A stretch of DNA of 64,000 nucleotides from Sugiyamaella lignohabitans (Eukaryota > Ascomycota > Dipodascomycetes > Dipodascales > Trichomonascaceae): assembly GCF_001640025.1 (NCBI RefSeq), contig NC_031674.1:2666001-2730000 (forward strand), written 5' to 3'. The notes under the pieces are model-generated. The model searched no databases. It was not told where the DNA came from and saw only the letters and a list, made by a program, of their open reading frames with translations. This document shows positions 9,742 to 20,675 of this stretch, piece after piece; position 1 is the stretch's first letter, and every line of letters begins with the position of its first letter. The translations under genes and the position numbers were made by a program.

Positions 9742-12700
9742 ATGGCTTGGGACCAACTATGGGTAAGTTTACACTGATAAGACTCCGGCTCGTTTGAACC
9801 ATTCGTCTATTTATCGTTTGTTGACGGTAGAGTTTGGAAAGTAAATTTCGGTTAGCTTGAGTCGCAACCTTTAACCTTGGGGTTTAGGCATAGCAAGAGT
9901 TATCTGGGGGAGGAGCGAGTCTGTTACTATATAATATCAGGTACTCAGTTGCTAACTGTTCTAGATCGATAAACCCCATATTGCATATGCTCTAATTGGC
10001 TGGTTCGTAACAGTTTTCTCGTTAATTTCACTATTCGTCAAAGAGAAACTATATATTGGTGAAGCAACAGTCGCAGCACTGTTTGGTCTAATAGTAGGAC
10101 CGCACTGTCTGAATTGGTTTTCTCCAACAACATGGGGTAACTCAGATTATATCACCATTGAGGTGTCAAGAATCGTCTTGGTCGTACAGATTTTCGCAGT
10201 TGCTGTCGAGTTACCAAAGAAGTATATGCTCAAGCACTGGCTGTCAGTGTTTATCTTACTGATTCCAGTCATGACTTTCGGTTGGCTTTTGTCCAGCGTG
10301 TTTATTTGGAAGCTTATTCCTACATTGACGTGGATCCAAGGTCTCGCGATTGCTGCTTGTGTTACCGCTACAGATCCTGTCTTGGCCTCAGCTGTTGTTG
10401 GTAAAGGTAAGTTTGCCAAACGTGTTCCTGGTCATTTGAGGAACATTCTTTCTGCCGAGTCAGGCTGTAACGACGGTATGGCTTTCCCGTTTGCATATCT
10501 TGCACTCAACATTATCAAGCATACTGGTCATCCCCGAGAAATTGCCTTTGATTTTATCGTCATAACTGTTTTATACGAATGTGTATTCGGCTGTGTATTA
10601 GGTGCTATCATTGGATATGTAGGCAGACACGCAATCAAGTTTGCAGAAAAAAAGAATCTCATTGATAGAGAGTCGTTTCTAGTATTTTACTTTGTACTGG
10701 CGCTATTCTGCACTGGAGTAGGTAGTATTATTGGCGTCGATGACTTACTAGTAGCTTTTGCAGCTGGCACAGCATTTTCTTGGGATGGTTGGTTTGCAAG
10801 AAAAACTGAGGAGTCTCATGTATCCAACGTCATTGATTTGTTACTCAATATGGCTTATTTCGTATACCTAGGAGCCATTGTTCCTTGGCAAAACTTTAAC
10901 AACAAGGACTTAGGTATCGAGGCCTGGAAACTAGTGATTCTTGCTATTTTAATTCTACTTTTCCGTCGTCTACCAATTGTACTGGCTATGAAGCCTTTTA
11001 CTCCGGATATTCGTACCTGGAGAGAAGCTCTTTTTTGTGGACATTTTGGTCCCATTGGAGTAGGCGCCATTTTTATCAGTATATTGGTTCGCGCCGAGCT
11101 TGAACATGGAGAGCCTACTCCGTTGGCGGAAGTTCCACCAGAAGGAACTCCCAATTATTTTGCTATTGCAGCAATCTGGCCAGTGACGACCTTTCTAGTA
11201 ATTTGCTCGATTGTTGTTCACGGCTCTTCGATTGCTGTGTTTACACTTGGCAAGCGTCTCAATAATATGACCATCACCATGTCTTACACAACCGGTGGCA
11301 ACAACCAATCGTGGCTATCACGTTTGCCACGTATTGAAGGTGGCCGAACTCTGTCTCTTCACAAAGTAGATACAGATGAACCTGGAAGATTCAAATATGG
11401 TAAGACTGCCAAGCCGGCTGGTGGTATGAAGAGAAGGAAGGGTGGTCGAAAATCTAGACGAGAGCCGCCTGAGAACCTACCTATTGATCTTGGGGCTGGA
11501 AAAGATATTTCAAATGAAGCTGCCCGTGATCCCAGAGAAGCGACTGCGGAGGAGAAGATTAATCAAGATGAAATTAATGCTTATGCCGAGGGTCATGATA
11601 TTATTATCGAAGACAACTTAGGTGAGGTGATTGCCACTGTTCATAGTAAAAAAGGTAGTACCGAGTCATCGGCAAGCACACATTCCGAAAAGACCGCTCG
11701 GGACGAATCCAAAGTCAACACTGATCCAGCCATCGCTGAAAAGAAATCTTCGTCTCGGCATAACGACGGCACTCGAGTATCTGACGAGGAAGATTCTGAA
11801 GACGATGGTGCTGATGAGGAAGGAGAAGATGCTGAAGAAGAACAGGAGCCTCTAGAACATGACACAAGAAGAAGTCGAAGACGTGCTGATGAGCATCCCT
11901 CTAGACGGAGCTCCGAATCCTCTCCAGGACCAAGGCAAATGCTTAGCCGTCGCAGTACCAGTCGTGGCTCTGGAAGAGCGGGCCATAAGGTCATTGCCTA
12001 CCAACTTGACAATGACGTTATCGTCGAGAATGAAGATGGTGAGATTATTCGTCGCTACAGAATCAACAGGAAACCGACGGATTTGGCAGCTGAAGATTCG
12101 CGGCCCAGAAGTCGGCAAAATTCTATTATTGGAAGAACCCTCTCCAAAGTGGGCCTGTCGAAGCTTGTACACTCGAATGCCGAATCGTCTACAGCACACT
12201 CGGGCAGTGGTTTACATCATCAACACTCTCCTTCTGCTGATCATGACGTTGAAAAGCAAGAAGTGAGTGATATCGTTCCTGTAGAAGCTAATCATGGAGG
12301 AGAAAAATTCCCATTTGATGATGACACTATACGACATCACCTGAAGAGTCTGCTACATACTGGAGACTTGCAGGAGCATCATTCTACTGGAGACAGCAGT
12401 CGTCGACCCAACAGACTGGAGAGTTCTGAACACAGACACCGTGGTCAAGAAGACGAGAGATCACCGTCGCCCAATTCTGTACTCCCCAATAGTTCGCTTA
12501 ATCAAGGATCTATGCCGCGGAACTTCCTTGGTCGCCGTGCAGATATCGATGAGAACGATGAGGATGATGAAGTGGATGACCATCATCGACATAAGATAAG
12601 TAGCTCTCGTCATGCTGATGATGATGAGGAAACAGAAGTTGAAAGAAAGCGTCGTCTAGCAGCTCTTGGTTTGTTGTCTACTGAGGACGATGAAGAAGAT

Positions 12701-12898
12701 GAAGAAGAGAGAAACGTTTTTAGACCACGCCAGACGAGACTCTCCCCTGCACCGGAAATTATTCGTGAGGAGGATGAGGAAGACGATGTGAAGGACAAAG
12801 ATGATGCGCGAGTTGAATCAGAAAAATCTATGGGTGAAAATACAACGCCTAAAATCCAGTGGGGCGACGATGTAAAGAGGGGACATGGCCGAAGATAG
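9742..12898 (+). CDS. NHA1: Plasma-membrane Na+,K+/H+ antiporter Nha1 (one intron)
   Basis: Nha1 exports Na+ and K+ in exchange for protons at the plasma membrane. Exon 1 (9742-9762) encodes only MAWDQLW; exon 2 is 9965-12898, giving 984 residues, close to the budding-yeast protein. The 202-nt intron has a GTAAGT donor and GCTAAC branch. The transport domain covers about residues 1-440 with about 12 helices; SAESGCNDGMAFPF and GVDDLLVAFAAG carry the conserved acidic transport residues. The remaining ~540 residues form a hydrophilic, charged tail with Asp/Glu and Ser/Arg runs, typical of fungal Nha1 and involved in regulation. Convergent with DIP2. Confidence 0.95.
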
Positions 12899-13125
12899 AT
12901 ATCAGTGTATTACATAGTTTCATAGTCATAATTTATAGCATTATTTCAGTAATTATCTCGTATGTGGAATCATTTGGCGACTTTTAATATCAGCTAATCT
13001 TGCATTTCGAATGGTAAAGCAATTGCCAAGATCGAGACACCCGCTGAACATCCATTGTAAGCACGGAGGCAACTGAATAATTAAAATGCCAATATGAATT
13101 AGTTAATAAATACAAGTATACATGA

Positions 13126-15966
13126 TTAGTTGACAGTAGTGAATGCTCTCTTTTTGAGTTGTCTGTCTTGATTCTCTTGATATTCCTTTTCATCAACAAA
13201 CTCCTTTGTATGATAGATGTCCCAGTTCTGTTTAATGTATTTCAGACCAGCAATGTTATAACCCATCTGCTGTCGCGATCTGTCAAGAGCGGTGAGAAGA
13301 TTGTTGCGAAGGGTTTCCAAGTTGGTTCTCATGACATTATTGGCGACAATTTGTTTATGATATGTGCGCAGTGTAAACATCAAAACACGACAGAGAAGAG
13401 GAATATTCCACTGTTTGAGAGCCCATATTTCAATGAATTTGAAGAGAGAGATAACCTTGTCAAAGGAAAAAACAAGCAAAGCATCTTCAAGCTGGCTTGG
13501 CTTGATACGCTGAAGCACATCCATAACATATCTTTCGGCCGAAACATCAAGAGTTTTGAGAATAATATTACGAACTGGAGGTGCCGCTTTAGGGTTCTGT
13601 TTAAGATTTAGCTCATGTTCCTGGAGTTGCTTCAGATCTTCGATTCCAATATCAAGGGCTTCCATGAGCTTCTCACCAGCCTTTAGTGTCTCAATTGTTT
13701 GTTTACCGGCTCTTTCAACTTCGTTAAGATCTTCTTCATCTTCCCCTTCTCCACGGGGTTTCTCGTCATCTTCCAATGAGCTGGTTAAAGTAGCCTCGTA
13801 AAGCTCTTCCAACTCTTTTTCTCTTTCTTCCTCCAAGAATAATGGCTCATCTGTCAGCTCCCAAATTCGAACACTTTTATCATGAGAGCCAGATACTACA
13901 AAACTAGCATCATTTGCAATAGCAAGACTCCATACTTCAGACTTATGACCTACTAGCTTCTGAATATTTTCAAACTTGTCACCATCCCAGTATTTGACAG
14001 TTTTGTCCTTAGATGCCGAAAAGAAATTATGAGTTCCTGGTTCAAATAGAACTTTCATAATGCTATCTTGGTGTCCAAAAAGAGACTTGTGACAATCACC
14101 AAAATCAAGACCCCATATCTTAATATTCTTGTCAGCTGAGCAAGTTACTAGGAGTTTGGAATCGTGGGAAATATCCAGAGAAAGTACTGGGAGCTTATGA
14201 CCATACAAATTGAGGAAGAATTTTAGAGTATCTGTGAAAAATACTTTAACAGTGTTATCCAGCAATGAGCAAGCAATAAGCTTAAAATCAGGAGAGAGCT
14301 TAACTGCCAAAATATCGTCTGTCAGCTCCAATGTCTTCGTGTGTTTTAGCTTTAACTTGTTAAATGTGCGGTTCGTACCTGGAACCTCTTCCTGGACAAT
14401 GCGGAATTCCCAGAATTTAACTGTTTTATCGGCACTGGCTGTGACAAGAGTTTTACCATCGGCACTAATATCCAGTGACCAAATAGCACCTGTATGGGCA
14501 TCAGTAAGCTCCTCTTGTATCGATGAACTAGCAATATCGTATAATGCAAGGGTTCCCTCTTTAGTTCCGGTCACAACCAGAGCATCTCCTGGCAGAAAAC
14601 TGCAACATAAAATGTATCCACAATCAAGGAAAGTTCTCAAGCAGTTGTTTGTTTTGATATTCCATAGTTTCAAGGAGCCATTCGCAGCACTGACAACCAT
14701 TTTTTTGTCAGAACTTATGGACAAAGCTCTGATATCAGAACGGTGGCCAGCAAGATCGATAGCATATGATCTAGTATAATCAGCAGGACCTGCTTTTTTG
14801 GTGGAAGATTCGTCGGAAACAACAGAATAATACTCAATCGAATTGTTAGACAAGTTGACTACCAAGTCTAAACTTGACTTGATCGAAATAGCACCAGACC
14901 CTCTATTTTGCGAGTGGTCAATCCAATCAAAGTTTCTCACCTTGGCAGATGTACGAATAATGGTAAATGGAATATACTTTTCGAGAATATTGTCTTCACT
15001 GATAGCAGGATCGGCCTCTAGACCCTTGTCCTTCCGTCTCTTCTGTTTTCTGGCAACTGATTTCTTGATTTCTTGGAGTGACCGTTTTCTCCAGATTTCA
15101 ACAGACTTATCTGAGTTGGAAATGGCAAAGAATCTGCCATTGGAATGGTACTTGAGACCCAAGCCACGTTCGGGACTTTGTTTAGGTAAAGTTCCAATCT
15201 CAACAACCTTCTCGCCATCTTCAGCGGCCAAATTTATTGACCAGAATTTTATGTCCTTTGTAGCACCAGATGTAACTGCAGTAACCTCTGTTTCTGAATT
15301 GTCTCCGTTTCCATCTTCGTCTGGAATAGTTGCTGACTGCTCTTCCAACAACCCCATAGACCAGCACTCACCGCGATGAGCAACGTGCGTTTCTACACAG
15401 TGTTGTATATCCAAACTCCATAGCTTAATCATTCCATCTTTACTGGTACTTAATAAATATGGCTCGTCGACAGACTCCCCGCCCCCGAGAAATGCAACGC
15501 TTGTGATCTGATCACGGTGGCTCCTTAGTCTATAAAGACCCACTTCCGCTACTAGGTCCCATACCACAATATTTGAATCTCTTGAACCACTGGCTAATCT
15601 AGTTCCTGATTTATCAAATTTGAGACTGCTGATAGCCGACTTATGTCCATTGAATGTCACCAAGACCGTTTTGGATTGAACATCCCATACTCTGATAGAT
15701 CCATCTGTGTAGCCCGCAGCAATAAGTTGGTTAGTAGGATCAATAGAGACCTGACTGACTTCTATGGCCTGAAGTAATTCTCTAGATTCCGCTAGTCTAG
15801 CTATCAATGTACTGCTCTTGATGTCCCATAGCAATACATCCTCCAAACCACCCACTACTGCTAATCCAGTTGAGCTCGAATTTGAAGGGAGCCAAGCGAC
15901 ATTGCTATTGGATGAGATTACGCCAAATGAAGATAGCGCTTCATAACGCGAGTATGTCTTCACCAT
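13126..15966 (-). CDS. DIP2: U3 snoRNP WD40 protein Dip2/Utp12
   Basis: Dip2 (Utp12, human WDR3) is a UTP-B subunit of the small-subunit processome and acts in the nucleolus on 18S pre-rRNA. The 946-residue intronless product matches the family length (about 940). It starts MVKTYSRYEALSSFGVI, like other Dip2 proteins. Two consecutive WD40 propellers fill about residues 1-690, with many clear GH...WD repeats. A helical Utp12 domain lies near residues 780-890, followed by a basic C-terminal end. An acidic linker (about 690-750) separates propellers and the helical domain. Confidence 0.96.
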   Translation of the reverse strand: MVKTYSRYEALSSFGVISSNSNVAWLPSNSSSTGLAVVGGLEDVLLWDIKSSTLIARLAESRELLQAIEVSQVSIDPTNQLIAAGYTDGSIRVWDVQSKTVLVTFNGHKSAISSLKFDKSGTRLASGSRDSNIVVWDLVAEVGLYRLRSHRDQITSVAFLGGGESVDEPYLLSTSKDGMIKLWSLDIQHCVETHVAHRGECWSMGLLEEQSATIPDEDGNGDNSETEVTAVTSGATKDIKFWSINLAAEDGEKVVEIGTLPKQSPERGLGLKYHSNGRFFAISNSDKSVEIWRKRSLQEIKKSVARKQKRRKDKGLEADPAISEDNILEKYIPFTIIRTSAKVRNFDWIDHSQNRGSGAISIKSSLDLVVNLSNNSIEYYSVVSDESSTKKAGPADYTRSYAIDLAGHRSDIRALSISSDKKMVVSAANGSLKLWNIKTNNCLRTFLDCGYILCCSFLPGDALVVTGTKEGTLALYDIASSSIQEELTDAHTGAIWSLDISADGKTLVTASADKTVKFWEFRIVQEEVPGTNRTFNKLKLKHTKTLELTDDILAVKLSPDFKLIACSLLDNTVKVFFTDTLKFFLNLYGHKLPVLSLDISHDSKLLVTCSADKNIKIWGLDFGDCHKSLFGHQDSIMKVLFEPGTHNFFSASKDKTVKYWDGDKFENIQKLVGHKSEVWSLAIANDASFVVSGSHDKSVRIWELTDEPLFLEEEREKELEELYEATLTSSLEDDEKPRGEGEDEEDLNEVERAGKQTIETLKAGEKLMEALDIGIEDLKQLQEHELNLKQNPKAAPPVRNIILKTLDVSAERYVMDVLQRIKPSQLEDALLVFSFDKVISLFKFIEIWALKQWNIPLLCRVLMFTLRTYHKQIVANNVMRTNLETLRNNLLTALDRSRQQMGYNIAGLKYIKQNWDIYHTKEFVDEKEYQENQDRQLKKRAFTTVN

Positions 15967-16428
15967 TATAAAGTGATTACTCTTCAGAAACTGTTCGCTA
16001 TAGTTTACTTTGCTTGGATCAAAATATTTTTTTTTTCTGTCGTGATCTCTCTATGCACTATAAGCGTGTAAAAACTAAATTTTTCAGTCAGCCGTTCAAC
16101 GTAGATAAGATAGTCAATCGTAGTCCCTGCATGCAGTAGTCAACTTAGAGCTCTGGGGTTGGGGCAACATCCCTTACTTGTTACTCCTCTCTCTTCACTC
16201 TGGTTGCCGCAGTCTTTTAAATTATAGGTTATAGTTTCAAGTTGATATCTTTTGTTTTGAAGCAGTTCTCAGTATTTAAGCTTCTATCAGTAGATTAGTG
16301 CTCAAAATAAGTCCGGGTATGACTTAAACGAAGCCGTGTGTGGACTGACCTCGATACAATGCATGCCGATATCGGACTGACGTTAACTCTGATCTGATCC
16401 ATTAGTTAATCTATCGCTATCTATAACT
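15967..16428. promoter_or_regulatory. DIP2-PHA2 divergent promoter with RRPE-like site
   Basis: This 462-bp stretch serves DIP2 leftward and PHA2 rightward. AAATTTTTCA at 16078-16087, which is TGAAAAATTT on the DIP2 strand, matches the ribosomal RNA processing element consensus and lies about 110 bp from the DIP2 start. No gene is seen inside. Confidence 0.45.
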
Positions 16429-17398
16429 ATGACAGAGTCGAAAAGAGTGGCATATCTGGGTCCCCCAGGAACCTATACTCATCAAGTAAGTTGTCATGCT
16501 TATATTTAGACTTTGCTATCTTCTTCAACTTTTCTTGATCCCATATTCTAACCTATAGGCTGCCCTGCAAGCTTTCCCTAGTGGAAACCATGTCCCAGTG
16601 ACGACTATTCCTGACTGTTTTACTATTCTAAAAGACTCACAGGTAGATGTTTCCGTGGTTCCGATTGAAAATTCGACAAATGGAAGTGTGGTCTTTACTT
16701 TAGACCAACTCCGTGACTTGTATCATAGTGAAAATAGCATTGCCTGTGAGAATTTGCATATTGTTGACGAGGTTTTTGTTAGTATAGATCACTGCTTGTT
16801 GACAACGGGCTCAAAAGACCTATCCCAAGTTGAACGTGTGTATAGTCATCCTCAGGTATGGGGTCAATGTGATAAATGGTATGATTCAAATTTAAAAGGC
16901 ATCGAAAAGATAGATACGACATCCACTAGTAAAGCGGTTGAGTTGGTTAAGAATGATCCGACCAGTGCGGCAATTGCTAGTAAGGCAGCGGGTATTGTTC
17001 ACGGAGTACCTGTGATTGTTCCCAGTATATCGAATAAGAAGGACAATACTACCAGGTTCTTAGTCCTAAGCAGTAGTCCCAACAAACCACCTCCTAGTCA
17101 CTCACCATCTTCCTCCTATGGCACCCTTATATCATTCGTTATTGAACATCGACAACCAGGAGCTCTTTGTAATGCATTGAATGAATTCTCTAAAGAAGGT
17201 ATTAATTTGACATCAATCTCGTCTCGTCCATCTGGACGTGAACAATGGACGTATGTCTTTTTTATTGAATTCGATGGATACTACTTAGATCCAAGCATAC
17301 AGAGAGTAATTCAGAAGCTTGATCAGTATTGTCGTGAACTTCATGTTATGGGCTCTTTCCCTCGCAGAGGAACCAGTACTACCAATAGAGTCGAATAG
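16429..17398 (+). CDS. PHA2: Prephenate dehydratase Pha2 (one intron)
   Basis: Pha2 converts prephenate to phenylpyruvate in phenylalanine biosynthesis. Exon 1 is 16429-16485 and exon 2 is 16559-17398, for 298 residues. The 73-nt intron has a GTAAGT donor and a TTCTAAC branch. The substrate-domain start AYLGPPGTYTHQAAL is created only by splicing. VVPIENSTNGSV and the TRF motif (DNTTRFLVLS) are catalytic-domain signatures. The C-terminal third is an ACT domain (GALCNALNEFSKEGINLTSI, then SSRPSG), which in this family binds phenylalanine for feedback control. It is convergent with HRT1, only 125 bp between stops. Confidence 0.95.
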
Positions 17399-17523
17399 AC
17401 GATATACGCGAAATCTAATTCAAAAGATCCAGACACTGAAATATGGCATTCTAGAGTCTATCCATAACAACATTTAATCATTAAAAAATATATATAAATA
17501 CCAGCAACAGCTAGTGACTGTAA

Positions 17524-18128
17524 CTAGTGACCGTACTTTTGGTATTCCCATTCTCTATTATCAAGTGGGCATACAGCTCTTGATCTAAAGCCCAGTTAGT
17601 TTCAACTTACGCTAGCCTCGACTACCCCGTGTTTTCCAACACGACTGAAAAACAAACTTACTTGAGCCATCTAGAGATACAGTGGAAGTGAAAGGCATGG
17701 TTACAGTTACCCCAAGCTACTGAGCATTCTTCTTTCGAGCCATTCTCAGCCTGATTTGCTTGGCAATCAATACATTGGTCCATAAGATGATTTCTGCAGA
17801 TAGCACATGTGTCAATTACGATATCCCAAGACCAGAATGCTACAGCACTCCACTAGATTTGTTAGTATACCACACCAGTCTTTCACAATGGGTTCCTTAT
17901 CAGAAGCATTAATTCTGCTCTGAAATAATAAATCAACTCCCTTTCATACCTTTTTTACTTCGAATCGTGGTTTGTCTACCTTCTTTCCAGCTGATATGGT
18001 GTTAGATTATGATAGAACATTGATTTCCCTTGAAATCCTTTTCGAATTCTATACTCACTCTTAGGTTCTGGAGTTTGTTCCTTTAATTCAGGCACTTCGA
18101 CTTCAACTTCCATAGCATCGTCAGCCAT
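17524..18128 (-). CDS. HRT1: RING-box protein Hrt1/Rbx1 (three introns)
   Basis: Hrt1 (Rbx1/Roc1) is the RING-H2 subunit of cullin-RING ubiquitin ligases; it recruits the E2. The gene is broken into four exons: 18128-18059, 17990-17950, 17852-17662 and 17584-17524, for 120 residues. Introns are 68, 97 and 77 nt with branch sites ATCTAAC, TACTAAC and AACTAAC. The spliced product has an acidic N terminus, then [18 protein letters not shown], the RING start [12 protein letters not shown], the [16 protein letters not shown] core, and the family end [15 protein letters not shown]. All zinc ligands are present. No single exon is long enough to be noticed as an open frame, so simple ORF scans miss it. 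Confidence 0.94.
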
Positions 18129-18640
18129 AATGAATTGTGTAGATGATGCGATGTTATTAAGAGTAATTGAAAGTCAAATAAATAAATAAATAGCGGCACC
18201 CTGCTTCAAAATGTTATTGTTTACTAAGCACTTCGTTGCAGTAGGGAGCCAAATTCTAGAGAAAAAAAAAGCAGGGAATTGTTTGGCGTACCTTTGCGGT
18301 TTGATTTGAAATAGGAATGAAAATACACCCCTCTCTTATTGTGATCCTAGCGCACCACCTTATTCATCATTGTTACTATACTCTAAATTCGACGTGGTCA
18401 AGGGTATTTCGTATCACGTGATCATGGAGGTATGTATGGGGTATTGGTATCTATCTATCTTTTGACAGAGCTTACCATTCTGTTTTCTGTCCTCAATTTG
18501 AATCCTCGCCGAATGCCTCTTCGTAGAAGGTGGCTAGGATAATAAGACGCAAGTGAAGTGAGAAATTGGAAATCTTGGGCAGAGCCCAAGGTCCAGTAGG
18601 GAAAACAAATAGAAAAAAAATCTAATACTGTATGCATAGA
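18129..18640. other. HRT1 upstream region with TCACGTGA
   Basis: This is the HRT1 promoter plus the 3' flank of ARC40. It has an ATAAATAAATAAATA run near 18178-18191 and a perfect TCACGTGA octamer at 18414-18421. No gene is seen. Confidence 0.4.
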
Positions 18641-19741
18641 CTAGACATCAAAGATAACGACACGGCCGTCGACGCCCGAAGTGGAGATCTTGGTAACAAT
18701 CCCATTAGAAGTAGCGTAGGCACGGACCGAAGTGATAGTATTTTGATGGACAGTTGGTAGCTCAGTTGAGTCAGTTGAGTCGGAACCCTTAAGATCCAAT
18801 TGACGGAACATGTTCAGGGCAGACGACTCACGGGCCGAATCGGCTTTCTTCGATTTCGAAGGGTCGTCAATTGAGTGGTCATACTCCCATCCAGATTCAT
18901 CTCCTTTGAAAACAACTGGATGGCAGTCGTTACCAGCAGCTACAATGGTACTTTCAGTAGTCCAGACCAAGCTCTTAAATGGCAGGAAAGAAGTGTTTAC
19001 AGATACCACAGCCCGAGGGGGTTGATCAGCACCCCCAGGGTAAGCGACAATGATACTTGAATCATGGGTGACAAAACCAAGGGCATCTCCAGAGGGAGAG
19101 AAAGCAACATCATGAACCCAACCGCCAGAAGCATTGGTAAAATCACCGCACAGGGTTTGAAATGGGAGTCGCTCTCCCCATACAGTAGGAGCAGGGCGTT
19201 GGTCAACTGACTTGATAAATCCTGAAAAGACTCTAGCATGACCATCGGTAGAACCAGCAGCAAGGAGTACCGAGTTAGGATGCCAGTCAACTGATAAGAC
19301 AGTGGACCGAATGGGTTTCTTAATATGCTTCGAAACCCACCAATCGTTTTCTTGTTCAAAATAACAAACAGCAATTGCTCTGGCACCAGATCCAACTGCA
19401 AACTTAGTGTTATCTGGAGACCAACGAACAAAGGTAGCAGCACGATTGATTCTTAAAAGGACCAAAGTTTGTTTCCATGACCCGTCTGCTTGAGGTTCCC
19501 AAACAAGAGCGTTACGGTCTTGTGAACAAGTAACAATTTTGCCATCACCGGCAACATCTACTGAAGTGACTGTCTTGTCATGTTGAGAAAGTTTTGTACC
19601 CAATTGCAATTGGTTGCGGCCAGTGTCAAAATACAACTCGACATCATTGTTCCGAGCTACCGCCAAAAGCGATCTGTCCTCACTGAATGAGTGGTCAGCA
19701 ATGGGCTCATGGCCCAAACTGTGAACAACAGGTCCTGGCAT
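18641..19741 (-). CDS. ARC40: Arp2/3 complex subunit ARPC1/Arc40
   Basis: Arc40 is the WD40 propeller subunit of the Arp2/3 actin-nucleating complex, used at cortical actin patches. The 366-residue intronless product is the usual family length. Its WD repeats include the early HEPIADHSFSEDRSLLAVAR, HDKTVTSVDVAGDGKIVTCS, the ARPC1-typical LVLLRINRAATFVRWSPD, and SVDWHPNSVLLAAGSTDGHARVFS. The C-terminal HQNTITSVR repeat is also family-specific. Another subunit, ARP3, lies 14 kb away in this window; they are not co-transcribed. Confidence 0.95.
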   Translation of the reverse strand: MPGPVVHSLGHEPIADHSFSEDRSLLAVARNNDVELYFDTGRNQLQLGTKLSQHDKTVTSVDVAGDGKIVTCSQDRNALVWEPQADGSWKQTLVLLRINRAATFVRWSPDNTKFAVGSGARAIAVCYFEQENDWWVSKHIKKPIRSTVLSVDWHPNSVLLAAGSTDGHARVFSGFIKSVDQRPAPTVWGERLPFQTLCGDFTNASGGWVHDVAFSPSGDALGFVTHDSSIIVAYPGGADQPPRAVVSVNTSFLPFKSLVWTTESTIVAAGNDCHPVVFKGDESGWEYDHSIDDPSKSKKADSARESSALNMFRQLDLKGSDSTDSTELPTVHQNTITSVRAYATSNGIVTKISTSGVDGRVVIFDV

Positions 19742-20675
19742 TATACAGTAATAGAAGTAATTCGATTATAACAGGAGCAACACTCTACTGTTATAGTTTA
19801 AGATAGAAAAAGCGAGGTTATGATTGTAATGAGTGGTGAGCGTGAAGTTACTCAAGCATGCGTGTTGGATACTGTGGTTACAGCCACTTGACAAGTGAGG
19901 CCAGCCGCATGCTCCACAAATGCAGGGTCTAAATAATTTCCTAATTCTTTCTACGGCCATTATAAAGGTATCGAACTGTGTTTTTGCAATTGCTTCCATT
20001 TCACTTATGATAGAGCATCAAACGATTGCAGGCCCAGAGAAATCTGACCTATAGTTTACACCTATGCTGCTACAACTCTGTGATACCTCATTGAGAAGCT
20101 ATATATGTAACAGAATTCAGCAGTTCATAATCGAATAAACTTCGTCACTTGCACCCATCTGACAGCTACCTTTGTCTATATTAAACGGTACTATACAAAA
20201 CCTATAACATGTGGGACCGAAATCCAGCCTATACAGCACACTATCGTACAATATTAGAAGTACCTGCATTGCGGCCGAGGCCGGCGTGAATAACGCACAA
20301 TAGGCCGGCTCGTTCCGATACCATGAATATAAGATTCTCTTATCGTGAGAAATAAATTTCATCCAAACACATTAGAATGGTGTAGGTATTGGGACTTGGT
20401 TCTCGCGAATGTCATCTCAGATTGGAAAATGAAAATATTAAACATATCCAGGAATTCGTGAAGTCTTTGGTCACGGGGTTGGCAGCATGCAAATTAAAGA
20501 TGTCTGATTAGACAGATATCGTGAGAGATAGCATGCAGGTGCTATTCTGCCGTACGAAGATGAAAAAGTTTAAATCAATGAAGATCGACAGTCTGGTCTG
20601 ACTATTTATTTATTTTGGTTTTCCATTCATCTCGAATATTTCAGAGTAATCAAAATCAATCAACATCATCTAACA
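19742..20675. other. ARC40-ADE13 divergent intergenic region
   Basis: This is 934 bp without a supportable gene. Antisense frames of about 80 codons at 19766-19999 and 20117-20362 lack recognisable features. Two GCATGC motifs lie near 20487 and 20531 in the ADE13 promoter. A purine-pathway regulator site is not evident. Confidence 0.45.
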
